Shown here: piece after piece, positions 11,510 through 23,152 of the stretch | How positions within the stretch are numbered: position 1 is the stretch's first letter | How the letters are laid out: each line of letters starts with the position of its first letter | NCBI GenBank assembly: GCA_025769875.1 | Contig: JAGFNK010000136.1 | Location: 1-64,000, forward strand | From: Russula earlei | Taxonomy: Eukaryota > Basidiomycota > Agaricomycetes > Russulales > Russulaceae | Direction of reading: 5' to 3' | Length of the DNA stretch: 64,000 nt | Translations under genes and position numbers: made by a program | The notes under the pieces: generated by a model | Seen by the model: the letters and a program-made list of their open reading frames with translations, nothing else | Databases searched by the model: none | What the model was told of the DNA's origin: nothing

Positions 11510-13217
11510 GCTGCTGCTGCTGCTGCTGTTGCTGCGCTGCAAGCCGCCTCTGCTGTATCATGTTCTATATGCAGCGATCCCGTGAGCCAGATTGGGAAAG
11601 CACAATACGAGTGGTAAACACACCTGTGTTTGCTGCATACTTTTCAGCTGTTGTTGTAACGGAAGCGCCATGAAGTTCGGTATTTGCTCAACCATATATT
11701 TTACGAATGCGCTATTTGGGTCATGTAGTTGTTGCATAAATGCCAGCCCTTGTGTTCCGAAACTGTTGAGAACTTGTTGCATGGTATTTGGATGCGTGGG
11801 CGTTGCTTGGCCTTGCCCTTGAGGCTGAGAGATACCACCAGCGTTCGTGACCTGGGAAGGTGACATCTGCCGTGCTCCTAACATATGAGGTTGCTGCACC
11901 TGCGGTGTTTGTGCCTGGAATTGTGCTTGCGGCTGGCGTGTCTGGGTCATCCGCATACGATCGGGCATCGTCCCCTGTGGAACAGCACCTGCGAATTGTG
12001 TGGCAGAGGGCGGTACAGATTTAGGGGCGAGGACGGGGGTGGCAGGTGGGGGCATGTCTGTGCCAGCTTTGCTCTCACCCGTGTCGCGCCGTTTCATAGC
12101 GAGTTCAGGCTCATCCGTCGGTCGCTCGCGTTTAAGAGTTGACTGAGGCGGGACAAACTGGCCCTTTCCCCGCGCAATGTCGCGAGCGAAAACGGTAGGC
12201 ATGACGGCATAGAGTTGTCTCACGGTTTCGGTTGAGACGAAATCTATTGGCAGAGGGGGATGCATAATAAGGGAAGGATGTCGATTTTGCGTGTGATGTG
12301 CATCGGCGGCGGCAGCGAGCCATGTGAGGTTGGATTGTAATCGGCTAGCATACCTGTGGCGTGGACGTTAGCTTTGTCGGGAGGTCTTGAACAACGAAGA
12401 TACAGACTGCTGATATCTCTGGTCATCGGTGGGGATGGCTCGAGATTGGAACTCCATACAGATTCTGATAGATTGTTAGCAAGAGCAAGGCAACGTAGCT
12501 GCTGGAAGGGCCGCACTTGATCAACTCGGCGTTAAGTTGAAGTATTAATGCGGCCTTTGGGCTTGAAGAAGCGGCCGGAGGAACTGAAAAGTAACCTCTC
12601 TGCGGTGACTGGTCAGAGGTTAGATGGGGACGGGAAGGCGATATCCGTATGTGTGAAGAGGCGGTCTCTAGATTCACGGGAAGTTGTCGGGAAGGAGAGG
12701 AGGATGCAGGTTGGAGAGAAGACGAGCCTTCGCCTTTGTCTGCGCCCGGGGCATCCGGGGAAGCGTCTTCATCGTTGTCTGGGACTGGTGAAAGCTCGCT
12801 AAGTGGGGTGAGTGGTCGTGACGGTGGAGGGTTCTCAACGGCGGGATCTTGCTGGGGGTTGGATGGAGGATCCAAAGACGCGTCTTGTGAGAGGGATGGT
12901 GGGGCGGGTGCAGTTGCAGGCGTGGACGCGGTTGTTGGAGCGGATGCAACTTGTGATTCGGCGTCACGTCGGGGGGAGCTCGGAGGGGGCGTCAGTGATG
13001 ACTGTCGAGGAATGGGGGACGTGTTTTGTGATGGCTTGTCAGGAGAAAAAGGTGGGGCTATAGAGGCGGAAGGGACGGAGGGGGTGTTGTCCCTGTTGAG
13101 AGCGCGAGGCTCGGAGCCTCTGGAAGATGTGGAAATTGGATTCCATGAAAAGTTGTCGCTGGGCTGAAGTTGAGCCGTGGGAGTTGAGACAGGCGGTGAG
13201 TGATCCAAGTGAATCAT
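10095..13217 (-). CDS. Glutamine-rich SSXT (SS18-like) domain protein, candidate SWI/SNF cofactor
   Basis: A 985-residue protein in four exons (minus): 13217-12517, 12464-12408, 12353-11624 and 11564-10095. The 57-nt second exon is essential: it joins LQLNAELIKICMEFQSRA to DDQRYQQYASRLQSNL and TWLAAAADAHH, giving a helical module at about 224-276. That module has the spacing of the SSXT domain of SS18 and plant AN3/GIF (L..N..LI....E.Q....Q.YQ..LQ.NL..LA..AD). The N-terminus is Pro/Ser-rich. A basic patch with LKRERPTDEP lies at about 325. Residues 500-610 are nearly pure polyglutamine, and the rest is Q/G-rich. SS18 proteins are SWI/SNF coactivator subunits; that role here is inference. The start could move to 13382, which adds 55 low-complexity residues. 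Head to head with RPL2. Confidence 0.7.
11200..11540 (-). repeat. Coding CAG/CAA repeat (polyglutamine)
   Basis: On the plus strand this is a run of CTG and TTG triplets broken only by a few ATG and AGC triplets. It encodes polyglutamine with a few His residues inside the SSXT gene. The CAG/CAA mixture suggests long-term coding use rather than a fresh expansion. In the other frames the same repeat gives poly-Leu, poly-Ala, poly-Val, poly-Ser and poly-Asn reading frames that are not genes. Confidence 0.95.
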
Positions 13218-13951
13218 AAAAGGCAGAAAGCTACACGAAACTGGGAGGGATCGAGACGAAGCGTCAAGTGTGAGCGAGCGTGCCAGTGAGTGAGCGGAAG
13301 CGTGGGCGTGAGTGGTCGGCTCTGGCGATGTGCGAGCGGTCTTTAAATCCGTCCCATCCCTGTTTGCCTTTGCCCCCCCCACTGGCCTCTTCTCTCAATA
13401 ACAACTATCCTTTCCTCCAGAACAGAGTAATCATGACATGACGAGCCCATGGCCTCACACGTTCGTGGGAATACTTGCCTTTCTCGGACACGCTCAACCA
13501 TCATTAACGACCTCATCGCGCTTGGAAAGCAAGCCGGTGGGATGACGCCGACAACATAAGCTGTCCGTACACCGTTCTAGTATCCGTTTAAATAAAATAA
13601 AAAATAAAGAAACAGACAGCCGCTAGAAATGTTCGGCAATCGCCGTGATCACGGCGATTGCCGAACATCGTAGCGGCGCTCAGACCTTGGTCTCGCCACC
13701 CACGTCCAACGCCAAAGTCTACGGACCCCGAACCAACCGACCGTTTGCCCATAATTGTAAGTATTCGCCCTCCATCCTGCTTCAGAGGCCTTTTCATCCC
13801 CGTCTTTTCTCTCCTTGCATAATTTCTGTCGCGCAAAGTGGTCTGCGTCAGGGTGGATTGTTCTTTTGTGGTCCGGGTGCACTTGTTGCTTCTCTAATTC
13901 TTCAGCCTCCTCACACAGAAACATTGACCCGTTCACCTTTCAGAGTTAACG
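13218..13951. promoter_or_regulatory. Bidirectional promoter region, SSXT gene and RPL2
   Basis: This divergent spacer holds the 5' leaders of both genes. It contains the perfect palindrome at 13629-13668 described separately. A pyrimidine-rich leader precedes the RPL2 start codon. The 13218-13382 part is open in the SSXT frame but reads as Ser/His-rich filler. Confidence 0.5.
13629..13668. repeat. Perfect 40-bp palindrome
   Basis: Each half is 20 bases starting ATGTTCGGCAATCGCCG, and the second half is its exact reverse complement, meeting at TGATCA. Five further bases on each side (CGCTA at 13621-13625, TAGCG at 13671-13675) also pair after a short mismatch. It sits about 285 bp upstream of the RPL2 start. 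Confidence 0.95.
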
Positions 13952-14943
13952 ATGGGTAGGGTCATTCGTGCGCAAAGGCGCTCGCATGCTATCGTATGTT
14001 CTCGCTGCGTACTCCATCCGTACACCCTATATGTATCTGACCCACCCGGCCACCAGTTCAAAGCGCATACCCACCACAACAAGGCGCCTGCAAAACTTCG
14101 TGCTCTCGATTACGCTGAACGAAATGGTTATATTCGTGGTATTGTGAAGGAAATCATTCATGATGCCGGCCGGTCTGTTTCACTTAACCTTGCCTACCTT
14201 CTAAAATTTCGCAGCTCACATCATATGTTAGTGGCGCTCCCCTTGCCCGTGTTGTTTTCCGTGACCCCTACCGTTACAAACTCCGACAGGAGACCTTTAT
14301 CGCCACAGAGGGCCTTCATACAGGCGCCTTTGTCTATGCTGGGAAGAAGGCTCAGCTCTCTGTTGGCAATATCCTCCCCGTCTCGGCATGTCCTGAGGGT
14401 ACAATTATCTGCAACGTGGAGGAGAAATTGGGTGACCGTGGTACACTCGCTCGTACGTCTGGCAATTACGCCACCATCATTGGACACTCTCCCGATGAGA
14501 ACAAGACTCGCATTCGTCTCCCATCTGGCGCAAAGAAGACCGTTTCAGGTAGCGCGCGCGCTACTATCGGTATTGTTGCTGGTGGTGGGCGTATCGACAA
14601 GCCGTTGCTCAAGGCTGGTCGGGCATACCACAAATACAAGGCTAAACGTTACAAGTGCGGTCGACTTGTAATAACGTTGTGCGAGCATACTGACAGATCT
14701 TTAGCTGGCCACGTACTCGTGGTGTTGCTATGAACCCCGTGGATCATCCTCATGGTGGTGGTAACCACCAGCACATCGGCAAGGCATCAACCGTTGCCCG
14801 ATCCGCTGTTCCTGGCCAGAAAGTTGGTCTTATTGCTGCGCGTCGGGTATGTAATTCTGTTCGATTGGATTCCGTGCGCCCTTTGCTCATGGCACCCACA
14901 GACAGGTCTACTCCGCGGTTCCGTCAAGGTCAAGGAGACGTAG
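13952..14943 (+). CDS. RPL2: 60S ribosomal protein uL2 (Rpl2/L8)
   Basis: A 254-residue protein, the exact family length, located in the large ribosomal subunit next to the peptidyl-transferase centre. Five exons: 13952-13993, 14057-14172, 14232-14654, 14705-14846 and 14902-14943. It starts [14 protein letters not shown], continues [20 protein letters not shown], and carries the universal signature [20 protein letters not shown] with the histidine conserved from bacteria to humans. It ends [13 protein letters not shown]. Four introns of 50-63 nt in a short gene are typical of basidiomycete ribosomal protein genes. I looked at the introns for snoRNA boxes and saw none I would defend. Confidence 0.97.
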
Positions 14944-15140
14944 TCGGATGTGGTCTATACTATACTCTCTACCACCATTTATTTCGCGTCAACAAAAAAT
15001 GTTGTATGAGAGACATTACATGCCACTTTCATCCATTCCGGATTTAGAACGTTGTCTCAGCGACATCACAGAGAGACGGCAGTATCGTATAATTCGTGGA
15101 AGCATAACAAACGAGCGCAGTACGTGCGCCAAGTTGAATA

Positions 15141-17375
15141 TCAATTCTCGTCCAAATTATCCAACTCATCTGGGACTAACAATGGGCCCTGCCCTTCCAC
15201 AGCAAGCAAATCATCGTCACCGTGTCCCAGCTCGGGTTCTTCAACGATCGTTGCAGCACCGTGCCAACCATTTTCCTGCCCCGCTCCTGTTGCGTGGACA
15301 GGCTGTATGTTGCCATCTCGAGCCTCTGAAATTGGTGATGATAGGGGAGGAACGTGTAACATTCCATCCCATCTGACCTTAGACTCTGTCACAAGGAGCC
15401 CGAGAGCGTCGATTTGCTCCTTCAGCACGTTACAGCGCCAGATGGACAGCTGAGCAAGCGGGCCACCTTCACCGTCCCTCCTCTCCACAAGGCCAGCGCG
15501 CAAGCTCTCGAACAAGCCTCCCGCCACATCCTCAAAGTTCCCGCCGGCAATTGCTAAACGTCTCAGTTTTGGAAACAGAACCCGCGGCGGCTTCTCAGCC
15601 GGGCGATCAAATACGAGGCGAGACGGGAGCAGCCGCGCAATTGCCGCGTACACGTCTGCGTCACCGTTCAAGCGGACGTCCTCCCCTGCTCCTGGCTCTT
15701 GGGAGAACACTTGTGTCTGCACCTGCGGATGCAGCTGCGACTGTCCCACATCGCGTAGCATCTGCGCCGCACCTGCGATGGCTCTGCCGCCTCCGGCGAA
15801 GACAGCCTGTACGTGGCGGGAGCGAGCGAAGACGGCGTACCACGCAGTCGCCGTCTCGAACAGGGCAGACTCGATGAGCAGTGTGCTCGCACGGATAAGC
15901 GGAGGTAGGCGTGCGGCCCGCTCGATGAAGCAGGCGGCTGCGCTTGCGCTTGCTGGGTACCCGTGCCAGCGCAGGTGCAGGGAGAGGATGTGCATCTGTT
16001 CGTCGGCCGGGTTTGGAGGCCGCGCGGTGTCCGCATCATCCTTGTTGTCGTTTCTGTTGTCGCGGGGGTGGCGATGGTGGTTGCCCTTTGCATTCGAGCT
16101 ATCGTCGCCTGCGTCCTCGGGGCCGCCCGTGCTTGCGAAGAGGGACCAGCTTCCTGCAGCGGGGATATCACGCACGTGGAGGCTCCGCACGGAAGCCCAC
16201 ACGTTCATGCTATCGCTGGTGCCGCCAGTCGGCGTGTCACGGGGCGCGCAAAGGTGTGAGGCAAGAGCGGCGAACATCATGTCGCCTGAATCGGTGTACG
16301 AATTGTACCTCTCGAATTCTTCACATATGAGTTGGAAGAGCGCTGAGGCGGGTACAAGCACGCGCGCTGTCAAATTGAGGATGTCGAGCGCGGAGCGGGC
16401 GGAAAGGGAGAAGAAGCGCAAATGACGAAGGAAGAGACGTTCGGCAGAAAGGAGTGACCCGATGGTTTCGTTTGGGGAGGATGCGTGGATGGGGAGTGCC
16501 TCATCGAGCTGCAAACATTCGAGGCGGGTGAGTCTTTCGAGAACCTCGAGGACTTGGTGGAGGCTGGGCCGGTGATCGTGTGGTATATGAGAAATCGAAA
16601 GGTATACGAGGTCACGCTGAAGGAGCGGAGATGACCACATCACTCGACAGCGATACAAGGACAAGAGCTGCAAGCTCGGTGTCTTTCCGCTAAACAGGGG
16701 CCGCGCGACAAGATCCAAGGTGTTGGTCGGGTGGAAATTCGTTATGATGAGTTCCTGTAATAACGGGGCCGCCTCTGCATCGAAGAGAATGGGCATGCAA
16801 GATAAAATCGTTTGGGCACAGGTCATCACAAGGCTCTGTGCACGGTGGATCTTGGAAAACATTAGGCGCGCCGTTCTAAGTTCACATGGCTTTTGCGCGC
16901 TACCACCGTCATCTACAGTAATGTGTATGGGAGCATCTCTGGATCGCTTGAGCATTTCTTCTGTCCATCTGAAGTTGGTTGAGATTATGTCGACCCAGAG
17001 AAAGGGACAAGATACAGCCGCGTCGCGCCAGCGCTGACAAACGTGGGTCACTGCTAGCCACGGCGGCGGGGTACGGAAACGGACGTGAGGGTGACGATCT
17101 GAGGCAGAATGATAGCTGAAGATCTCAATGAGGATTTCCACGGGAAGGCGCGATATGAGGGCGCGTTCGTTCTTCCTCTGGCGAAGCCCCATGACCAGCG
17201 CCTCAGCCTCGGCAAGTTGCTGATCTAGCGAGTCGTCAATCCGAGCGCTTTCGAGGTTAAGTGCGTCCCATTGAACGGCGACATCCTATCGCGACCGCCA
17301 TCACTTCAACCATATGCGTCATGCGTCCAAGCGGCTACGTACCTTCATTACCTTAATACTACCAGAGTCGACCAT
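15141..17375 (-). CDS. F-box protein, basidiomycete type
   Basis: A 725-residue protein with a short first exon (17375-17343, encoding MVDSGSIKVMK) and one long exon (17285-15141). After a helical lead (LDQQLAEAEALV) comes an F-box-like motif at about 55-105: ISRLPVEILIEIFSYH, then WLAVTHVCQRWRDAAVSCP and FLWVDI. The rest shows irregular leucine-rich segments such as LQLLSLYRC and LVYLSISHIPHD, consistent with degenerate LRRs that bind substrates for an SCF ubiquitin ligase. An Asp/Asn/His-rich low-complexity insert lies at about 400-420. Such genes form large, fast-evolving families in mushrooms. The substrate cannot be guessed. Confidence 0.85.
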
Positions 17376-20300
17376 GTCACTATGATGCCTCTGTCCACAA
17401 AATTTCGACTCTAAGCGGGGAGTTCGACGGGAAGGCTGTGGGTATGCGAATGATGGATGTGGTTTAAAAGGAGTGCGCAGACGTGCCTTGTGAGTAGTGT
17501 TCCCTGCAACATGGCTGGTACTAGTAGGACTGAGTGTCCTGGTATGCGAACGTGCATGTGCCAGGAAGCGTCCAAACACCCCTCCTCTACCTAGCCAAGC
17601 TCCGATTTTAATTCTGTCTCCGTCCCGGGATCAGATAGATCGTGGAAGGGAGGAGATGATATGATGGATCATCACATTGATTGGAAATTGTGTGAAATGT
17701 ACGTCTACACTTGCGCTGCATTGGTCCATCCTTGAGCTGCAAGGTCCAAGCCAATCTCCAAATTTCTTCGCGTGCGTCGCCAAAAGGAGAAGTAGAACTT
17801 GGATCAGCGTCCTAACTCTCAGCTTTTGCTTCCAATGAGACCGAGATGAAGGACACCGGAGAAGTCGAACCATGCGGTCTTTCTCCTTCCTCGAGCATCC
17901 GTTCCCCTGGGATTTCGGAACGGTCTCTCCAGACCACCTACAGCCTCAAGATTATTTTTCTGCGTCAAAACATTTCCCAACTTCCATGAATACTTTTGAT
18001 CGTTCCCTGGTTGAAATGCGCTGCGTCAGCATATCGCCGCCTCCGCTTGCCAGATTCACCTCATGGTCTAGGCTCCTCCTGTGACGGAGGGACGTTGGGG
18101 TATGGGGAAGGGAAGAAATTAATTCACCATCGCCACCGACTTGGTGCTTGGCTGCCTCCGCAACCGCAGTTTTCCTCCTTCTTTCTTTCCGCACTTGCTA
18201 CATATGTGGGCCTAGGTCGACGTACTTCGCAACTTCCGTTCGGTACTTTCCTGGCACGGCATGACCTTATTTAGGGTAGGGAAGTCATTTTGACCCCATC
18301 AATGCATCAACGCTGCATCCACTCCAGAACCCTTTACCGGAACATCATGGCCTGATCATGGCTTTGATAAGAGTTCAACGCTCCGCCCTACAACGGCACT
18401 TTCACGATGGTCGCCCTCACCGTATTGCCACATAAGGAGGTTTGCACCTGTACTGAACCAGGCATCGAAACTATCGGAATGTGGGTGATAGAATGGTACC
18501 GTGTCTGTGCTGCCTGTACTCTCTATTTACTGCAACCAGGACTCGCTGGTGCGCTCTCCCGGCTTGCATGCTGCAGTAGCATGGTAGTTATCCACCCAGT
18601 CCCACTTCACTTCACTTCACTTCACGTGGACGTATCCGGGTCAAACTGAAAATAGTACGGGGTCTAGTACAGGGTCTAACACGCGATGGAGCACGTGTTC
18701 GCAACCAAGAAACCGTTTCGAATAGGGGCGAGTACTTGAGTGTTTCGCCGCTCCGAACATCGCCTGCAGCGACCACGAGGGTGTTTCCAGCGATCCCCCA
18801 CGAACATGATGCCCGAAGCAATGAACAATCAAAGTCAGCACTCTAGACCTTGGCGGATCACAATCGATCATATGATATTTGACGGTTGAAGCCTCAGGGC
18901 CGCTTCATCGGGAGAACCTCAGTAGCGCTCAGTAGCGACAGCACACCGCCCTACATTCTGCGGTTTTCTCGTAACCCCCTCGACGGTGTTCTGCCATTCG
19001 TGTCGTCGTTGCCCAGTTTGTTCCACTATGATAAAGAACTTGGACGTTAGCCCCATTTCATTTACCCATTGCCAACAGAGTCATGATCCTCATCCAGGAG
19101 TTTGAAGGCTACTTGTTGACAGGCTCACTATGTCCACTGCCCATCCGCGCCACTGAACCAAAGCCTGACACTGAGCATGCTGCTGGGCAAGCGTTTAGTG
19201 GTGCACTTCACATGACGCGCCTACTTAGCATTCCAGCGTAGCTCAGTCCTTTGTTCTCAGTCTGGTAGCGGTAGTGCACACACATACAGATTCCTCATGG
19301 TAGAGTAACCCTTTGCCCTATTTCCAGGAAAAGGATCCTGTAGAACGATTCTACCAACTCATGAGCATCCTTATCGGCAATCGCCCACATCATTCCCATT
19401 CACGCTTTGGAATGCGCAATCTTTGGTTAAAGCATTGAAGTGCAACATCTTATCAGCAATGCCCTTGATAATTAGCCCTATTGTGTTTGAAAAGCTGAGA
19501 GGAAAGCGAGGTAAATTGATACTGACGCGGATGTAGGATGTCAAGCAGGGCGACTCGGAGGGGGTCAAATTCGTGAAACTCAAACGATTGTATAGACTCG
19601 GAGTGTTTCCCTGGTTCTAGTTTCTTCATGGCACGCGGAACGGGCGAGCTAGTTATCCTGGAATTGCTTGTCCACGCGGTGAATGCTATCTCCCAAGATC
19701 AGCTTTCACAGAGGTATCGAGAAGCCGTAACATAGAAGCCTAACGCCCGCCAGCCACTAGTCATGGTATGGTTATCGGGCTTCAGGCACTCTGCACACAA
19801 ATGTTTTGGACGTTCAGCAGCTCATGAACCGTGACGCGCGTGACAGACAGACGGAAAGAAACAGATGAGACGCACACGTCACAAAGATGGGAGCGGTTGG
19901 CAGTCTAAGACTCGATGCGGGCAATATGCTAGCCTGAGTGATAGCAGGGGTAAGAGCAAGGGTTGAGGAGTATGATTGGACGTGTCCCTTCGAAATGACA
20001 CTGGAAAGGGCGCAAGGCGACGCAGTAAGTGTAGTAGTCAATGCGACCTACTTCAAGTTGCTGGCATGAAATACATTTTTGAGGTGTCTCTATTATCTGA
20101 GTGCTCCAGGTCGTCGGGACGATATCGGAGGCGGCCGATATCAGCGAGGACAGCAGACCAGTGTAAGACACCCGACTTGGTGGGAAGGGTCCCTTATACT
20201 GATGGGGTCGTCGCCCGAGGAGGTTTTAATTTCGTCCTTTGGGACTTCAGAAGGCCCGTCTTGATTGTCACTGGATAGGAGCAACCGGCTGCTTGCAGTC

Positions 20301-20942
20301 CCTAGAGAAATGTTGTGATCAACAGTATGAATCTGATGCGCTGCTCAGGTGGCATCCCTGAACGTTGAACGGAGTCTCTTCCTACGGCCACAGTCGGGCC
20401 TGATAAGGTATCTTGCCTTCGATACTGTTGAGCGAGGTGGGCTTTCGTTTGTCGAGGTCGGAGGTAGGTTGACGAGGTTGGCGGCCAGGTTGTTCCATTC
20501 ATCATTTTGGACGTATTCTCGAAGAGTCACCTGATCCATCCCTTCTTTGTTCTCTAGTTCTCGATAGTTCCTTTCCTAGGACGGACCACCTCAGATGGCA
20601 GACGAAGGAGGCGGAATTCCGCACCTTGTTTCAGTGGCAGCAGATGTTCTGACTCCGGAGTCACAAGTTTTTTCATACTCAGGTGAAAATCACTTGTGTT
20701 CTCTCGTACATACAACAAAGAAAATAAAAGAACTTTCAAGGTAATTATTATCTTGAAATGGTTGTGAGAGGGAAGGTGGGCAGTGGTAATGGAGGTGTAT
20801 TATAAGTTGGTGCTGTAGCATGCAATTGAGTTCCCAGTGACCCACGGTAGAGGCTGGTGCAAAACGTGGCTGGGACCCACGGGGGGGACAGTACTCTTTA
20901 AGCACCAATTCTAACGACATCCTACGTAATAAATTTGTTCCA
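17376..20942. other. Long stretch without a supported gene
   Basis: About 3.5 kb with only short, overlapping open frames on both strands and no conserved motif or splice-linked frame. It holds a small CACTT tandem repeat at 18603-18625 just before a CACGTG-like site. It may hold decayed mobile or gene fragments too old to recognise by eye. Confidence 0.5.
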
Positions 20943-23152
20943 ATGCCTTCAGCGAACAATCATGATCCTGAGAAGGGGAAGGCAATAGGTACCCTATCCG
21001 CTACTCCCATTCGACCTCAGCAGACTCACCCCCCTCTGACCAAGATGGCCAGCTTCCGAATAGCGAGTTTAACTTCGGTGATAGCTCTGGTCCCTTTTTC
21101 ACCATCTACTCGAAGACCGTTGAAGAGGAAGATAACAAGACGGTTGAACGCTGGCAGAAAGAAGCCGAAGGGATGATCATCTTTGTGCGGCCCAGGTCCC
21201 TTCGGTATGATTGTGTACTAAATCCAAAACCTACACAGAACGGTTTATTTTCTGCTGTCGTCGCAGCACTCGTCGTCGTCTCCCTCCAAGACCTCAGACC
21301 TAACTCCCAGGATCGGGCTGCATTCTATCTCGAGAAAATGTACGAGCTTCAACTTGACACGAACGGCTCTCGCCCCTCCACACCTTCTGTTTCTCAACCT
21401 CCGGACTTCTCTCCACCGAGCTACGCCGTCTGGGTGAACTCACTCTGGTTCTCAAGCTTGGTTATTAGTCTCACGTGTGCTATGTTAGCCACATCGTTGC
21501 AGCAGTGGGCACGTCGATACATCAGGCTTACTCAGCCAGCACGTTTCCCTCCGCACAAGCGGGCGCGGGTGCGTGCATACTTTGCGAATGGCGTCGACAA
21601 GTTCCGTGTTCCCTGGGTGGCTGACGCATTGCCCGCTTTGGTCCACCTTTCACTGTTTATCTTCGTTGGCCTCGTCATTTATCTCGCCAGTATCAACCGT
21701 TCTGTCTTCATTGCGGTGTTTTGCTGTGTGGCAGCTCTGTTAGGGGTATATGGATGCATCACATTGACGCCATTTTTTTGGCACGACAGCCCGTACTGTT
21801 CTCCACTTTCTTCTCCAGCTCGCTTACTTTGCACCGAAATAGTGTATGCGGTCCTTTTAGTTCTCTACGTTTTCACTATCCCCTTTGGTCGTGGAACCCG
21901 TGAGCGCTTTGCTGCTTTCGTGGACCCATTTTTTGAGCGGCTCATCGAGAGTGTGGAGGATGCGGCTAAAAAGGCTGCGTCAGGGCGATTCCCCGAGATC
22001 GATGTCCGTGTCTTGGAGTCTACAATCGACGCTCTGAGCGAAGATGACGCCTTGGAACAGCTCTTTGAATCCATTCCAGGCTTCTTTCAATCACCTATAG
22101 TCAAGAATATCCGACATGGTCTCCCCTCAGTAGTCAAGTGGAAGACCCTTCTTTCGCTCGATCGGTTTTTGCGTCGTACCTTGTCATCGAATGTGGTCTC
22201 CAAATCCGTCAAATTTCGTCGGCTCATCATCTGTCTCAATGCAGCTGGTGAGATAGATAGTTCCGATGGAGTTTGGTTGTTATTAAAGTCCTTGATTTCT
22301 TATTGGGACTGGCCTGGAATGCCCCTTTCCGTTGAGATTGGGCATTTTCTGAGCTCTTGGGACGAGAGTAGCAATCGGCGGTTTACCTCGTATGTGCAGG
22401 CCATAATTGCCCGCATTATTGCAACCGTACAGGAACGCGATGACCGTTGGATAGCACTCGCTAGCGACCAGATGGGCATTCCGCAATCTGTCCTCCAAGA
22501 CTACCTAGCGCATGGAAACAGCGTATTACTCGCAAATTTGATCCACATCATTCGCCATATCTCTCATTCTGGTTGGGAACCGAGCGTTGCTCTGGAACCG
22601 CTTGCGACATTTGATGTACTGGACACACTCCCTGAATTGCAGTACGACTTCTGTGTCTTGTGGAACGACATCGTTGTAGAAGCCCCGAACTGGCCATCGG
22701 TATATAGCGGCCCCGTGAATGTCCTCAGAGACATTCGCCATCTCTATATCGCTTTACATCAAGGCACCATTGCTGCCCCCACTGCGTTTTCCGGTTCTAC
22801 AGACAAGTTCAGCGATATTCTCCGTCAACCATCGTCATATGCATTGTGTAACATCCCCAGCCATCGCCCACACTGGACGCCTCACCTGCACGAAACCCCC
22901 GTTCGAGTGACCGCCGACCAGCTTTCTGCCACTTCCATTGCCATCCATTATGACAAATCCGTTCTACCAATCACTCCTCGTTACTCCTTGCCTGATTCCC
23001 ATCCTGATCATACTATTGCGCATCCGGCAGACCAGTCGTCGCTACGTGACCTGCCTGCTTCGAATATTCAGTCTTCCCAACCTTCTCCTTTGTCTTCTCC
23101 ATCTAACTTCATGGAATCAGTCATCGCCCACTTTGACGCGAGCAATTCCTGA
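20943..23152 (+). CDS. DUF6535-family membrane protein
   Basis: A 699-residue protein in three exons: 20943-20988, 21045-21184 and 21239-23152. The N-terminal region has the family signature FFTIYSKTVEEEDNKTVERW leading to EGMIIFNGLFSAVVAALVV, which appears only after removing the 21185-21238 intron. Next come YAVWVNSLWFSSLVISLTCA, LQQWARRYIRLTQ and HKRARVRAYFANG, all diagnostic of DUF6535, a family known mainly from Agaricomycetes in large lineage-specific sets. I count about five hydrophobic segments in the first 290 residues. The following 400 residues are soluble and helical. Function is unknown. The first splice (20989-21044) is the least certain. A broken relative lies at 51600-52570. 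Confidence 0.8.

Noticed and set aside
11135..11617. Plus-strand frames rich in poly-Ala/poly-Val and poly-Leu
   Set aside because: They are the antisense reading of the CAG/CAA repeat in the SSXT gene and have no independent motif or splice structure.
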